From Streptomyces caeruleatus (GTDB taxonomy: Bacteria; Actinomycetota; Actinomycetes; Streptomycetales; Streptomycetaceae), in assembly GCF_001514235.1 (NCBI RefSeq), contig NZ_KQ948932.1, forward strand, positions 143,187-207,186: 64,000 nucleotides of DNA, in the 5' to 3' direction. Each line of letters opens with the position of its first letter. The first letter of the stretch is position 1. Below are positions 1 through 6,983 of this stretch, piece by piece. The notes below the pieces were generated by a model, which saw only the letters and a program-made list of their open reading frames with translations, was not told the origin of the DNA and made no database searches. A program made the translations under genes and the position numbers.

Positions 1-257
1 GTCCGGGAAGGCGGGAGAAATCTGCCATTGCGTGACCCCTTGTAGCCGTTCTGGGCGGATACGGTGTCTACGACCGTACATCTACGATCTAAGAAGATGA
101 AAATATGACTCATTGCGAATCTAGCCCCAAACGCCAGTAAACAGGAAGAAAAAGGGCCGAATGGGGCATGGGTTGTGATGAAAGATTGAGGGTCCGCCGT
201 GCATGTCTGCCCCGTGTCCGCCCCCTCACGTAGAGTGCCGAAGACGGCACATGCCCC

Positions 258-285
258 CGTAACTCTTTCGAGTGACCGTCGTTGA
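258..285 (+). promoter_or_regulatory. Probable sigma-BldN promoter of bldM
   Basis: A -35-like CGTAAC (258-263) is followed after 16 bp by CGTTGA (280-285), about 125 bp upstream of the bldM start. This agrees with the published consensus for the ECF sigma factor BldN, for which bldM is the classical target. The element is read directly; assignment to BldN rests on the match and on the gene downstream. In the rest of the first 400 bases I see no gene, only moderately AT-rich sequence around 60-160. Confidence 0.7.
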
Positions 286-409
286 GAGGGCGGAGGCGGT
301 TGAAGGAACAAGGGCTCGGGCAGGCGTCCGAGACGGTCGACCGCACAGGTGACGATTTCGTACCAGCCTGGAGGCTCAAGGTGACGTGCATCAGCTGCGG
401 AGGGCGGCC

Positions 410-1021
410 ATGACATCCGTCCTCGTCTGCGACGACTCCCCGCTTGCCCGAGAGGCGCTCCGCCGCGCGGTCGCGACCGTGCCCGGCGTCGAGCGCGTGA
501 CGACGGCGGCCAACGGCGAGGAAGTCCTCCGCCGCTGGGGCGCCGACCGCTCGGACCTGATTCTGATGGACGTACGCATGCCCGGTCTGGGCGGCGTCGA
601 GACCGTGCGGCGGCTGCTGTCCGCCGACCCCGGTGCGCGCATCATCATGCTCACCGTCGCCGAGGACCTGGACGGTGTGGCCCTCGCGGTCGCCGCCGGT
701 GCCCGCGGCTATCTGCACAAGGACGCCTCGCGCGCGGAGTTGCGCGCCACGGTGACGCAGGCGCTGGCCGACCCGACCTGGCGGCTGGCCCCGCGCCGGC
801 TGCGGTCCGCGGAGATGGGCGCCGCGCCGACGCTCACCGCGCGTGAGATCCAGGTGCTGGAAGGCATGAGTCACGGTCGCTCCAACGCGGAGATCGGCCG
901 TGAGCTGTTCCTCTCCGAGGACACCGTGAAGACGCATGCCCGGCGGTTGTTCAAGAAGCTGGGTGCTTCGGACCGGGCGCACGCCGTGGCTCTCGGCTTC
1001 CGGTGGGGCCTGGTTCGTTAG
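410..1021 (+). CDS. bldM: BldM, orphan LuxR/FixJ-type response regulator of development
   Basis: A 203-residue regulator with an N-terminal receiver domain (about 1-120) and a C-terminal LuxR-type helix-turn-helix (about 140-200, with TAREIQVLEGMSHGRSNAEI and the EDTVKTHARRLFKKL recognition region). The receiver keeps VCDD near residue 7, LMDVRMPG at about 54 and the lysine of GYLHKD. Length and sequence match BldM (WhiK), which in Streptomyces acts as a homodimer on aerial-hypha genes and with WhiI as a heterodimer on later sporulation genes. The start is ATG 410 behind GGAGGGCGGCC; an upstream in-frame ATG at 386 lacks a good ribosome binding site. It has no histidine kinase partner beside it, which fits an orphan regulator. 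The next genes, shbA and guaB, are the expected neighbours. Confidence 0.95.
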   Translation: MTSVLVCDDSPLAREALRRAVATVPGVERVTTAANGEEVLRRWGADRSDLILMDVRMPGLGGVETVRRLLSADPGARIIMLTVAEDLDGVALAVAAGARGYLHKDASRAELRATVTQALADPTWRLAPRRLRSAEMGAAPTLTAREIQVLEGMSHGRSNAEIGRELFLSEDTVKTHARRLFKKLGASDRAHAVALGFRWGLVR

Positions 1022-1117
1022 TCGCCTCACCGAGGCTGCCGTGTTGTGGCGTACGGCGGCTGCGGGTGCGTCGTGGCTGGTCGCGCCCACGTGGCGGTAG
1101 CCGCCGATCGATGCAGC

Positions 1118-1141
1118 CCCGCGCCCCTGAAGGGGCGCGGG
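1118..1141. terminator. Perfect GC hairpin after bldM (dispersed Streptomyces repeat type)
   Basis: CCCGCGCCCCT (1118-1128), loop GA, AGGGGCGCGGG (1131-1141): an 11-bp perfect inverted repeat about 100 bp after bldM. No T-run follows on either strand. The sequence resembles a hairpin family common between Streptomyces genes, so it may end transcription without a U tract or simply be a repeat copy. Confidence 0.55.
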
Positions 1142-1263
1142 AGCCAGGTCGGCCAAGTAGCTCTGGTCGGTGCCCGCTGCTCGTTTCGCGGCGGATGCCG
1201 CATCCTTGAGGTGTGGAGTCTCTCGGGGACGAGTCGATCGAGCGGAAGGGGAGGGCGCAGGGG

Positions 1264-1941
1264 ATGAGTGCCGGCGCACCTGCTCATAACGCTTCGGTGC
1301 ACAACATCGGGCGCGATGCCACGGACCATACGGCCACAAGGCACCATGGACCGATGCGCGACGACGAGGCGGCCAAAGCCGCAGGGGCGATCGGTGCACT
1401 CGTCCATCGCGCGGTCGACGGAGACGAGCAGGCCACGCATGATCTGCTCGCGCATGTCCACCCCCTGGCCCTGCGCTACTGCCGCACCCGGCTGTCCCGG
1501 CTGCCGGGTGACGCCCGCCACTTCGTCGAGGACCTCGCCCAGGAGGTCTGCGTCGCCGTCCTCCTCGCGCTGCCGCGCTACAAGGACACCGGCCGCCCCT
1601 TCGAGGCGTTCGTCTTCGCCATCGCCGCGCACAAGGTGGCCGACCTCCAGCGGGCGGCGATGCGGCACCCGGGGTCCACGGCGGTTCCCTCGGACGAGAT
1701 GCCCGAGCGCCCCGACGACTCGCTGGGCCCGGAGGAGCGGGCGCTGCTGAGCAGCGACGCCGAGTGGGCCAAGAAACTGCTGGCCAACCTGCCCGAGAAC
1801 CAGCGGGAGCTGCTGCTGCTGCGGATCGCGGTGGGCTTGACCGCGGAGGAGACCGGCCAGATGTTGGGAATGTCACCCGGCGCGGTCCGGGTGGCCCAGC
1901 ACCGGGCGCTGAGCAGACTGCGGGCGCTGGCCGAGCAGTAG
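1264..1941 (+). CDS. shbA: RNA polymerase ECF-type sigma factor ShbA
   Basis: An ECF-size sigma factor (225 residues from this start). Region 2 is seen in LRYCRTRLSRLPGD through EDLAQEVCVAVLLALPRYKD and AFVFAIAAHKVADLQRAAMR; region 4 in LLANLPENQRELLLLRIAVG followed by the helix-turn-helix ETGQMLGMSPGAVRVAQHRA. Its position between bldM and guaB is that of shbA, reported to direct most transcription of the principal sigma gene hrdB in Streptomyces. No anti-sigma gene lies beside it. ATG 1264 was chosen because GGGAGGG lies 8 nt upstream; ATG 1354 (starting MRDDEAAK) is the main alternative and would give about 195 residues. The first 30 residues are polar and not needed for the sigma fold. 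Confidence 0.88.
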   Translation: MSAGAPAHNASVHNIGRDATDHTATRHHGPMRDDEAAKAAGAIGALVHRAVDGDEQATHDLLAHVHPLALRYCRTRLSRLPGDARHFVEDLAQEVCVAVLLALPRYKDTGRPFEAFVFAIAAHKVADLQRAAMRHPGSTAVPSDEMPERPDDSLGPEERALLSSDAEWAKKLLANLPENQRELLLLRIAVGLTAEETGQMLGMSPGAVRVAQHRALSRLRALAEQ

Positions 1942-2081
1942 GCGGCGCTCCTGAACGGGCGTCGCGCCGATTCCGTACGAACATACGAAGCCCGGAGCGG
2001 CCCTGAACCGTGGAATTTGCCACCCTTGCTTCCCGTTAGCATGGACATCCGCACCGATCAAGGCCATTTGGGGAAGGTGTC

Positions 2082-3584
2082 ATGACTGCAAACGTCGACG
2101 GAGTGCCCGGTAAATTCGCGACACTCGGGCTGACCTACGACGACGTGCTGCTGCTGCCGGGAGCGTCCGAGGTGCTCCCCAACGCGGTCGACACCTCGTC
2201 CCGCATCTCCCGCAACGTCCGGGTGAACATCCCACTGCTCTCGGCCGCCATGGACAAGGTGACCGAGTCCCGCATGGCCATCGCCATGGCCCGCCTCGGC
2301 GGTGTCGGTGTGCTGCACCGCAACCTGTCCGTCGAGGACCAGGTCAACCAGGTCGACCTGGTGAAGCGGTCCGAGTCCGGCATGGTCACCGACCCCATCA
2401 CGGTGCACCCGGAGGCGACCCTCGCCGAGGCCGACGCCCTGTGCGCCAAGTTCCGCATCAGCGGTGTCCCGGTCACCGACCCGGCCGGCAAGCTCCTCGG
2501 CATCGTCACCAACCGTGACATGGCCTTCGAGTCGGACCGCAGCCGTCAGGTGCGCGAGGTCATGACGCCGATGCCGCTGGTCACCGGCCAGGTCGGCATC
2601 TCCGGCACCGACGCCATGGACCTGCTGCGCAAGCACAAGATCGAGAAGCTTCCGCTCGTCGACGACTCCGGTGTCCTCAAGGGCCTGATCACCGTCAAGG
2701 ACTTCGTCAAGGCGGAGAAGTACCCGAGCGCCGCCAAGGACTCCGAGGGCCGGCTCCTCGTCGGTGCCGCCGTCGGCGCCAGCCCCGAGGCCCTGGAGCG
2801 CGCCCAGGCGCTCGCCGAGGCCGGTGTGGACTTTCTGGTCGTCGACACCTCGCACGGCCACAACAGCAACGCGCTGAGCTGGATGTCGAAGATCAAGTCC
2901 AGCGTCGGCGTCGACGTGATCGGCGGCAACGTCGCCACCCGCGACGGCGCCCAGGCGCTGATCGACGCCGGTGTCGACGGCATCAAGGTGGGCGTGGGCC
3001 CCGGCTCCATCTGTACGACCCGCGTCGTCGCCGGCATCGGCGTCCCGCAGGTCACCGCGATCTACGAGGCCTCCCTCGCCGCCCGCCCCGCGGGCATCCC
3101 GTTGATCGGTGACGGCGGCCTGCAGTACTCCGGCGACATCGGCAAGGCGCTCGCCGCCGGCGCCGACACCGTGATGCTGGGCTCGCTGCTCGCGGGTTGC
3201 GAGGAGTCGCCCGGCGAGCTCCAGTTCATCAACGGCAAGCAGTTCAAGTCGTACCGCGGCATGGGCTCGCTCGGCGCGATGCAGTCCCGTGGCCAGGGCA
3301 AGTCGTACTCCAAGGACCGCTACTTCCAGGCCGAGGTCTCCGCGGACGACAAGCTCGTGCCCGAGGGCATCGAGGGCCAGGTGCCCTACCGGGGCCCGCT
3401 CTCCAGCGTCCTGCACCAGCTCGTCGGCGGGCTGCGCCAGACCATGGGCTATGTGGGCGCGGCAACCATCGACGAGATGGAGTCCAAGGGCCGCTTCGTG
3501 CGGATCACCTCCGCGGGTCTGAAGGAGTCGCACCCGCACGACATCCAGATGACGGTCGAGGCGCCGAACTACAGCCGTAAGTAG
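2082..3584 (+). CDS. guaB: Inosine-5'-monophosphate dehydrogenase GuaB
   Basis: Oxidises IMP to XMP with NAD+, the committed step of GMP synthesis in the cytoplasm. At 500 residues it has the usual length: a TIM barrel (from TYDDVLLLPG near residue 14) interrupted by two CBS domains (about residues 100-220, including TVHPEATLAEADALC and RKHKIEKLPLVDDSGVLKG). The catalytic loop is intact (GVGPGSICTTR, cysteine about residue 311), as are the flap RGMGSLGAM and the YRGPLSSVLHQLVGG region. It follows shbA by 140 bp and is closed by a strong terminator, so it is probably monocistronic. guaA, for the next step, lies 26 kb away in this window. Confidence 0.97.
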   Translation: MTANVDGVPGKFATLGLTYDDVLLLPGASEVLPNAVDTSSRISRNVRVNIPLLSAAMDKVTESRMAIAMARLGGVGVLHRNLSVEDQVNQVDLVKRSESGMVTDPITVHPEATLAEADALCAKFRISGVPVTDPAGKLLGIVTNRDMAFESDRSRQVREVMTPMPLVTGQVGISGTDAMDLLRKHKIEKLPLVDDSGVLKGLITVKDFVKAEKYPSAAKDSEGRLLVGAAVGASPEALERAQALAEAGVDFLVVDTSHGHNSNALSWMSKIKSSVGVDVIGGNVATRDGAQALIDAGVDGIKVGVGPGSICTTRVVAGIGVPQVTAIYEASLAARPAGIPLIGDGGLQYSGDIGKALAAGADTVMLGSLLAGCEESPGELQFINGKQFKSYRGMGSLGAMQSRGQGKSYSKDRYFQAEVSADDKLVPEGIEGQVPYRGPLSSVLHQLVGGLRQTMGYVGAATIDEMESKGRFVRITSAGLKESHPHDIQMTVEAPNYSRK

Positions 3585-3610
3585 GCATCGGTCCTCAGGC
3601 ACGGTCCTTC

Positions 3611-3644
3611 AGGGGCGGCCCCGGAAGCATCCGGGGCCGCCCCT
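3611..3644 (+). terminator. Terminator hairpin after guaB
   Basis: A perfect 14-bp stem, 3611-3624 pairing with 3631-3644, with loop AAGCAT, lies 27 bp after the guaB stop. No long T-run follows, as is common in Streptomyces. Confidence 0.8.
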
Positions 3645-3703
3645 GTCGTGCCCGTCGGCGATACTGGAAGACGCTGAAACGCATCAGGGAAAGGCCACAC
3701 ATC

Positions 3704-4828
3704 GTGACTGAGATCGAGATCGGGCGCGGCAAGCGCGGCCGCCGGGCGTACGCCTTCGACGACATCGCCGTCGTCCCCAGCCGTCGTACGCGCGACCCGA
3801 AGGAGGTCTCGATCGCCTGGCAGATCGACGCCTACCGCTTCGAGCTGCCGTTCCTGGCCGCCCCCATGGACTCGGTCGTCTCCCCGGCCACCGCGATCCG
3901 CATCGGCGAGCTCGGCGGCCTCGGCGTGCTGAACCTCGAGGGCCTGTGGACGCGGTACGAGGACCCGCAGCCGCTCCTCGACGAGATCGCGGAGCTGCCC
4001 ACCGAGGCCGCCACCCGCCGCCTCCAGGAGATCTACGCCGCTCCCATCAAGGAGGAGCTGATCGGGCAGCGCATCAAGGAGGTGCGCGACTCCGGCGTCG
4101 TCACCGCCGCCGCGCTCTCCCCGCAGCGCACGGCCCAGTTCTCCAAGGCCGTCGTCGACGCCGGCGTGGACATCTTCGTCATCCGCGGTACGACGGTCTC
4201 GGCGGAGCACGTCTCCGGTGCGGCCGAGCCGCTGAACCTGAAGCAGTTCATCTACGAGCTCGACGTCCCGGTGATCGTCGGCGGCTGTGCCACGTACACC
4301 GCGGCCCTGCACCTGATGCGCACCGGCGCGGCCGGTGTCCTGGTCGGCTTCGGCGGCGGCGCCGCGCACACCACGCGCAACGTCCTCGGTATCCGGGTGC
4401 CGATGGCCACCGCGGTCGCGGACGTGGCGGCGGCCCGCCGCGACTACATGGACGAGTCCGGCGGCCGGTACGTCCACGTGATCGCCGACGGCGGCGTCGG
4501 CTGGTCCGGCGACCTCCCCAAGGCCATCGCCTGTGGCGCCGACTCCGTGATGATGGGCTCCCCGCTCGCCCGCGCCACGGACGCGCCGGGCAAGGGCCAC
4601 CACTGGGGCATGGAGGCCGTGAACGAGGAGCTGCCGCGCGGCAAGAAGGTCGACCTGGGCACGGTCGGCACCATCGAGGAGGTCCTGACGGGCCCGTCGC
4701 ACACTCCCGACGGTTCGATGAACTTCTTCGGCGCACTTCGGCGGGCCATGGCCACGACCGGGTACAGCGAGCTGAAGGAGTTCCAGCGCGTCGAGGTGAC
4801 GGTGGCGGACTCGCAGCACATGCGGTAG
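3704..4828 (+). CDS. GuaB3-family IMP dehydrogenase-like protein lacking the catalytic cysteine
   Basis: A 374-residue TIM-barrel protein of the IMPDH/GMP reductase superfamily: AYAFDDIAVVPSRRTRDPKE at the N-terminus, FLAAPMDSVVS, VIADGGVGWSGDLPKAIACG and DSVMMGSPLARATDAPGKG. It has no CBS domains. Where GuaB has GSICTTR, this protein has GFGGGAAHTTRNVLGI, so the catalytic cysteine is replaced. This is the GuaB3 family (mycobacterial Rv3410c type), annotated as IMP dehydrogenase but without the residue that forms the thioimidate intermediate. GTG 3704 follows GGGAAAGG. It sits directly downstream of guaB but after a terminator, so it probably has its own promoter in 3645-3703. The real reaction is unknown; a role in purine metabolism is inferred from family and neighbourhood. 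Confidence 0.88.
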   Translation: MTEIEIGRGKRGRRAYAFDDIAVVPSRRTRDPKEVSIAWQIDAYRFELPFLAAPMDSVVSPATAIRIGELGGLGVLNLEGLWTRYEDPQPLLDEIAELPTEAATRRLQEIYAAPIKEELIGQRIKEVRDSGVVTAAALSPQRTAQFSKAVVDAGVDIFVIRGTTVSAEHVSGAAEPLNLKQFIYELDVPVIVGGCATYTAALHLMRTGAAGVLVGFGGGAAHTTRNVLGIRVPMATAVADVAAARRDYMDESGGRYVHVIADGGVGWSGDLPKAIACGADSVMMGSPLARATDAPGKGHHWGMEAVNEELPRGKKVDLGTVGTIEEVLTGPSHTPDGSMNFFGALRRAMATTGYSELKEFQRVEVTVADSQHMR

Positions 4829-4857
4829 CCGGTACGGCTACGGCCGATACGTCAGGG

Positions 4858-4893
4858 AAGGGCCGGTCGCCCCGGGTGGGGTGACCGGCCCTT
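4858..4893 (+). terminator. Rho-independent terminator after guaB3
   Basis: AAGGGCCGGTC (4858-4868) pairs with GACCGGCCCTT (4883-4893), with further inner C/G pairs and a short GGGT loop. TTTT at 4892-4895 gives a U tract. It begins 30 bp after the guaB3 stop. Confidence 0.85.
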
Positions 4894-4990
4894 TTGCGTG
4901 CTCAGGAGCGCCCAGGAGTGTCCAAGTGGGGCTGGGTGGGGGCGTGTTGTGGGGGAGGGGGCGCGTGGTTGCGTTTGGGGCGAATGTGGG

Positions 4991-5018
4991 CTGAACGGGC
5001 GTACGGAGTCGGTAGTGT
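4991..5018 (+). promoter_or_regulatory. Possible promoter of the 5 kb small-ORF locus
   Basis: CTGAAC (4991-4996) and TAGTGT (5013-5018) separated by 16 bp resemble a vegetative promoter. Transcription would start near 5025, just before the stem at 5047-5151. Only moderately convincing. Confidence 0.35.
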
Positions 5019-5046
5019 CCGTGATCGGCGTCCCAAGCTCTCCGGG

Positions 5047-5151
5047 GCGCCCCCTTCCAAGGAGATGTTCCGGACCCCGGCCCTCGGGGCCCGGCCCGAG
5101 CTCCAGACGGACTGCCTACCGGGATATGGGCGGCATCGTGGAAGGGGGCGC
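5047..5151 (+). promoter_or_regulatory. Structured leader whose closing stem sequesters a ribosome binding site
   Basis: GCGCCCCCTTCC (5047-5058) is perfectly complementary to GGAAGGGGGCGC (5140-5151), a 12-bp stem enclosing 81 nt that contain further GC-rich inverted repeats around 5075-5100. The right arm is the purine-rich stretch ending 4 nt before ATG 5156, so pairing would hide the ribosome binding site of the 31-codon ORF. The complementarity is read directly; a switch function is inference. Confidence 0.45.
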
Positions 5152-5155
5152 GCCC

Positions 5156-5251
5156 ATGGGCCGTCACCGCAAGCCCACCCGCTGGGATCGCATTCGGCTT
5201 CGGCTGGTGAAGTTCCGGAGGAGGTGTGTCTTGTGGATCAACAGCTGGTGA
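5156..5251 (+). CDS. Possible 31-residue basic peptide
   Basis: ATG 5156 follows GGAAGGGGGCGC and opens a 31-codon frame, MGRHRKPTRWDRIRLRLV to a C-terminus ending LWINSW. It is strongly basic in the first two thirds (about ten Arg/Lys) with a short hydrophobic, Trp-containing tail. Its stop lies at the beginning of the tandem repeats. A second frame, GTG 5233 with GGAGGAGG upstream, would instead encode 13 residues ending at TAG 5274. I do not recognise either. The surrounding structure makes a translated leader or a regulatory RNA about equally likely. Confidence 0.35.
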   Translation: MGRHRKPTRWDRIRLRLVKFRRRCVLWINSW

Positions 5252-5447
5252 GCGGCCGCCCCCAGAGAGCTTAGGGGCGGACACCCGTGAATCAGCTAGG
5301 AGCCCGCTGCAGCACCCACTGCAGTGGGCTCCACCTGTTGGTGAGACGGTGAGCGGCCGTCCCTACGAAGACTAGGGGCGGACACTCCCTGATCCATCCA
5401 CGAGCCAGCCACAGTGCCCACTGCGGCCGACCCCACCTGTCTCCGTA
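5248..5447 (+). repeat. Two tandem hairpin-rich units of about 101 bp
   Basis: Unit 1 starts at 5248 and unit 2 at 5349. They align over about 100 bp with one small gap and are clearly similar (shared blocks GTGAGCGGCCG, TAGGGGCGGACAC, GAGCC, CCACTGC, CACCTGT). Each begins with an 8-codon GTG frame, VSGRPQRA and VSGRPYED, closed by TAG. Each has two hairpins: CCGYCCC against GGGGCGG (5256-5280 and 5357-5381), then a second one. In unit 1 the second is a 14-bp stem, GGAGCCCGCTGCAG pairing with CTGCAGTGGGCTCC (about 5299-5332). The block lies between guaB3 and the 3' end of the convergent dehydrogenase gene. No known RNA family is recognised. Confidence 0.6.
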
Positions 5448-5511
5448 AGGTACCCGCGCCGCGCCCCGCATGCCACCAGCCGCCGGAGCCCGACCACCCA
5501 CGCGCCCCCCG

Positions 5512-6720
5512 TCACAACCGATGCGCCGCCCCCGTAGGCGTAGCCCCCCGCGTGTCCAGCAGCAGCTGTGCCTTCACCGACAGCCCCTGAAGGTCGTACC
5601 GGCGATGCTGTTGGAGCAGGATCGTCAGGTCGGCGTCGGCGGCGGCCTCGTACAGGGAGTCCGCGCGGGGGACCGGGCGGTCCAGGACGTTCCAGGACGG
5701 GATGTGCGGGTCGTGGTAGCTGAGGGAGGCGCCGAGCCGCATCAGGCGGACCGCGACCTCCTCGGCGGGGGTGGACTGCTGGTCGGCGAGGTCGGGTTTG
5801 TAGGTGACGCCGAGGAGGAGGATTCGGGCGCCGCGCGCGGACTTGCCGTGTTCGTTGAGGAGGGCGGCGGCGCGCTGGACGACGTACTGGGGCATCTGGC
5901 TGTTGACCTGCTGGGCCAGTTCGACCATGCGCAGGGTGCGGCCGGCGTGGGCGGTGAGGTCCTGCGGGACGGCGTGGCCGCCGACGCCGGGGCCGGGGCG
6001 GAAGGCCTGGAAGCCGAACGGCTTGGTCTCCGCGCAGCGGATGACGTCCCACAGGTCGACACCCAAGTCGTGGCAGAGGACGGCCATTTCGTTGACGAGG
6101 GCGATGTTGACGTGCCGGAAGTTCGTCTCCAGGACCTGCACGGTCTCCGCCTCGCGCGGGCCACGCGCGCGTACCACCTTGTCGGTGAGACGGCCGTAGA
6201 AGGCGGCGGCCGACTCGGTGCACGCGGAGGTGAGGCCACCGATCACCTTGGGGGTGTTGGCGGGGGTGAAGTCGCGGTTGCCGGGGTCGATGCGGCTGGG
6301 GGAGTACGCCAGGTGGAAGTCGCGGCCGGCGGCCATGCCCGAGCCCTCTTCGAGGAGGGGGCGCAGAACGTTCTCGGTGGTGCCCGGCGGGACGGGCGAC
6401 TCCAGGATGACGGTGGTGTGCGGGCGCAAGTGCGCGGCCAGGGTGCGGGCGGCCGCCTCCACCTGGCTGAGGTCGAGCCCGCCGTCCGCGCCGGGCGGGG
6501 TCGGCGCGCAGATGACGGCGGTGCGTACGCGGCCGAGCTCGGCGGGGCTGGTGGCGTGCCGGAAGCCCCCCGAGAGCATCCGGCGCAGTTCCGCGGGGCT
6601 GAGGGAGGCGGCCTCGGGCCCGGTCCGGTAACCGAGCGTGGCGATGCCGGCCGCGACGGCGGCCTTGGCCAGCGGCAGGCCGTACGGGCCGAGTCCGATG
6701 ACGGCGAGATCTGCGGGCAT
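5512..6720 (-). CDS. UDP-sugar dehydrogenase homologue with altered active site
   Basis: A 402-residue protein with the three-part layout of UDP-glucose/UDP-ManNAc dehydrogenases: an N-terminal Rossmann domain (LAVIGLGPYGLPLA), a central helical domain (ETVQVLETNFRHVNIALVNE) and a C-terminal UDP-binding domain (GARILLLGVTYKPDLADQQS). Two catalytic positions differ from the family. The active-site loop reads GPGVGGHAVPQD where family members have a cysteine after GGH or GGS, and the central helix has Gln where a catalytic Lys is normal (AExxKL). It is therefore probably not a standard four-electron NAD+ oxidase, despite the overall match. GGAAGGA lies 10 nt before ATG 6720. It is transcribed alone, divergently from glpD. 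Confidence 0.8.
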   Translation of the reverse strand: MPADLAVIGLGPYGLPLAKAAVAAGIATLGYRTGPEAASLSPAELRRMLSGGFRHATSPAELGRVRTAVICAPTPPGADGGLDLSQVEAAARTLAAHLRPHTTVILESPVPPGTTENVLRPLLEEGSGMAAGRDFHLAYSPSRIDPGNRDFTPANTPKVIGGLTSACTESAAAFYGRLTDKVVRARGPREAETVQVLETNFRHVNIALVNEMAVLCHDLGVDLWDVIRCAETKPFGFQAFRPGPGVGGHAVPQDLTAHAGRTLRMVELAQQVNSQMPQYVVQRAAALLNEHGKSARGARILLLGVTYKPDLADQQSTPAEEVAVRLMRLGASLSYHDPHIPSWNVLDRPVPRADSLYEAAADADLTILLQQHRRYDLQGLSVKAQLLLDTRGATPTGAAHRL

Positions 6721-6770
6721 GGCGTGGGCCGTCCTTCCCAGTAACCGAAGTGGAGCAGGTGCGCAAGCCC

Positions 6771-6779
6771 TGTGGACAG
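6771..6779 (-). promoter_or_regulatory. DnaA-box-like site
   Basis: On the minus strand this reads CTGTCCACA, one mismatch from the Streptomyces DnaA box TTGTCCACA. It lies in the divergent promoter region between the sugar dehydrogenase and glpD. Confidence 0.4.
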
Positions 6780-6855
6780 ATCGAGGGAGCGCAATGTCAG
6801 ACTAGGAGTAAATATGACCGATTTGCGGCATTGAATGATCGCGTTTCCGGGAGTG

Positions 6856-6864
6856 TTGTCCACA
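6856..6864 (+). promoter_or_regulatory. DnaA box, exact consensus
   Basis: TTGTCCACA, identical to the preferred Streptomyces DnaA-binding sequence, lies 128 bp before the glpD start and about 80 bp from an inverted near-match at 6771. Two boxes could recruit DnaA as a regulator, but single 9-mers also occur by chance. Confidence 0.45.
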
Positions 6865-6983
6865 GGCTGGGGGCGCGTGGTGGCTGAACTCGGGCAACCC
6901 GGTCAGAATTCTGGGCATGGGGGGTACGAAGCGGGCTTCGCCCGACGGGTGCGGCCTACGCGACCGATGAGCGGGAGGCAGCG

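Noticed and set aside
110..2023. A 637-codon open frame on the minus strand across bldM and shbA
   Set aside because: It lies antisense to two well-supported genes, has low-complexity Arg/Pro/Ala content and no ribosome binding site: a high-G+C shadow.
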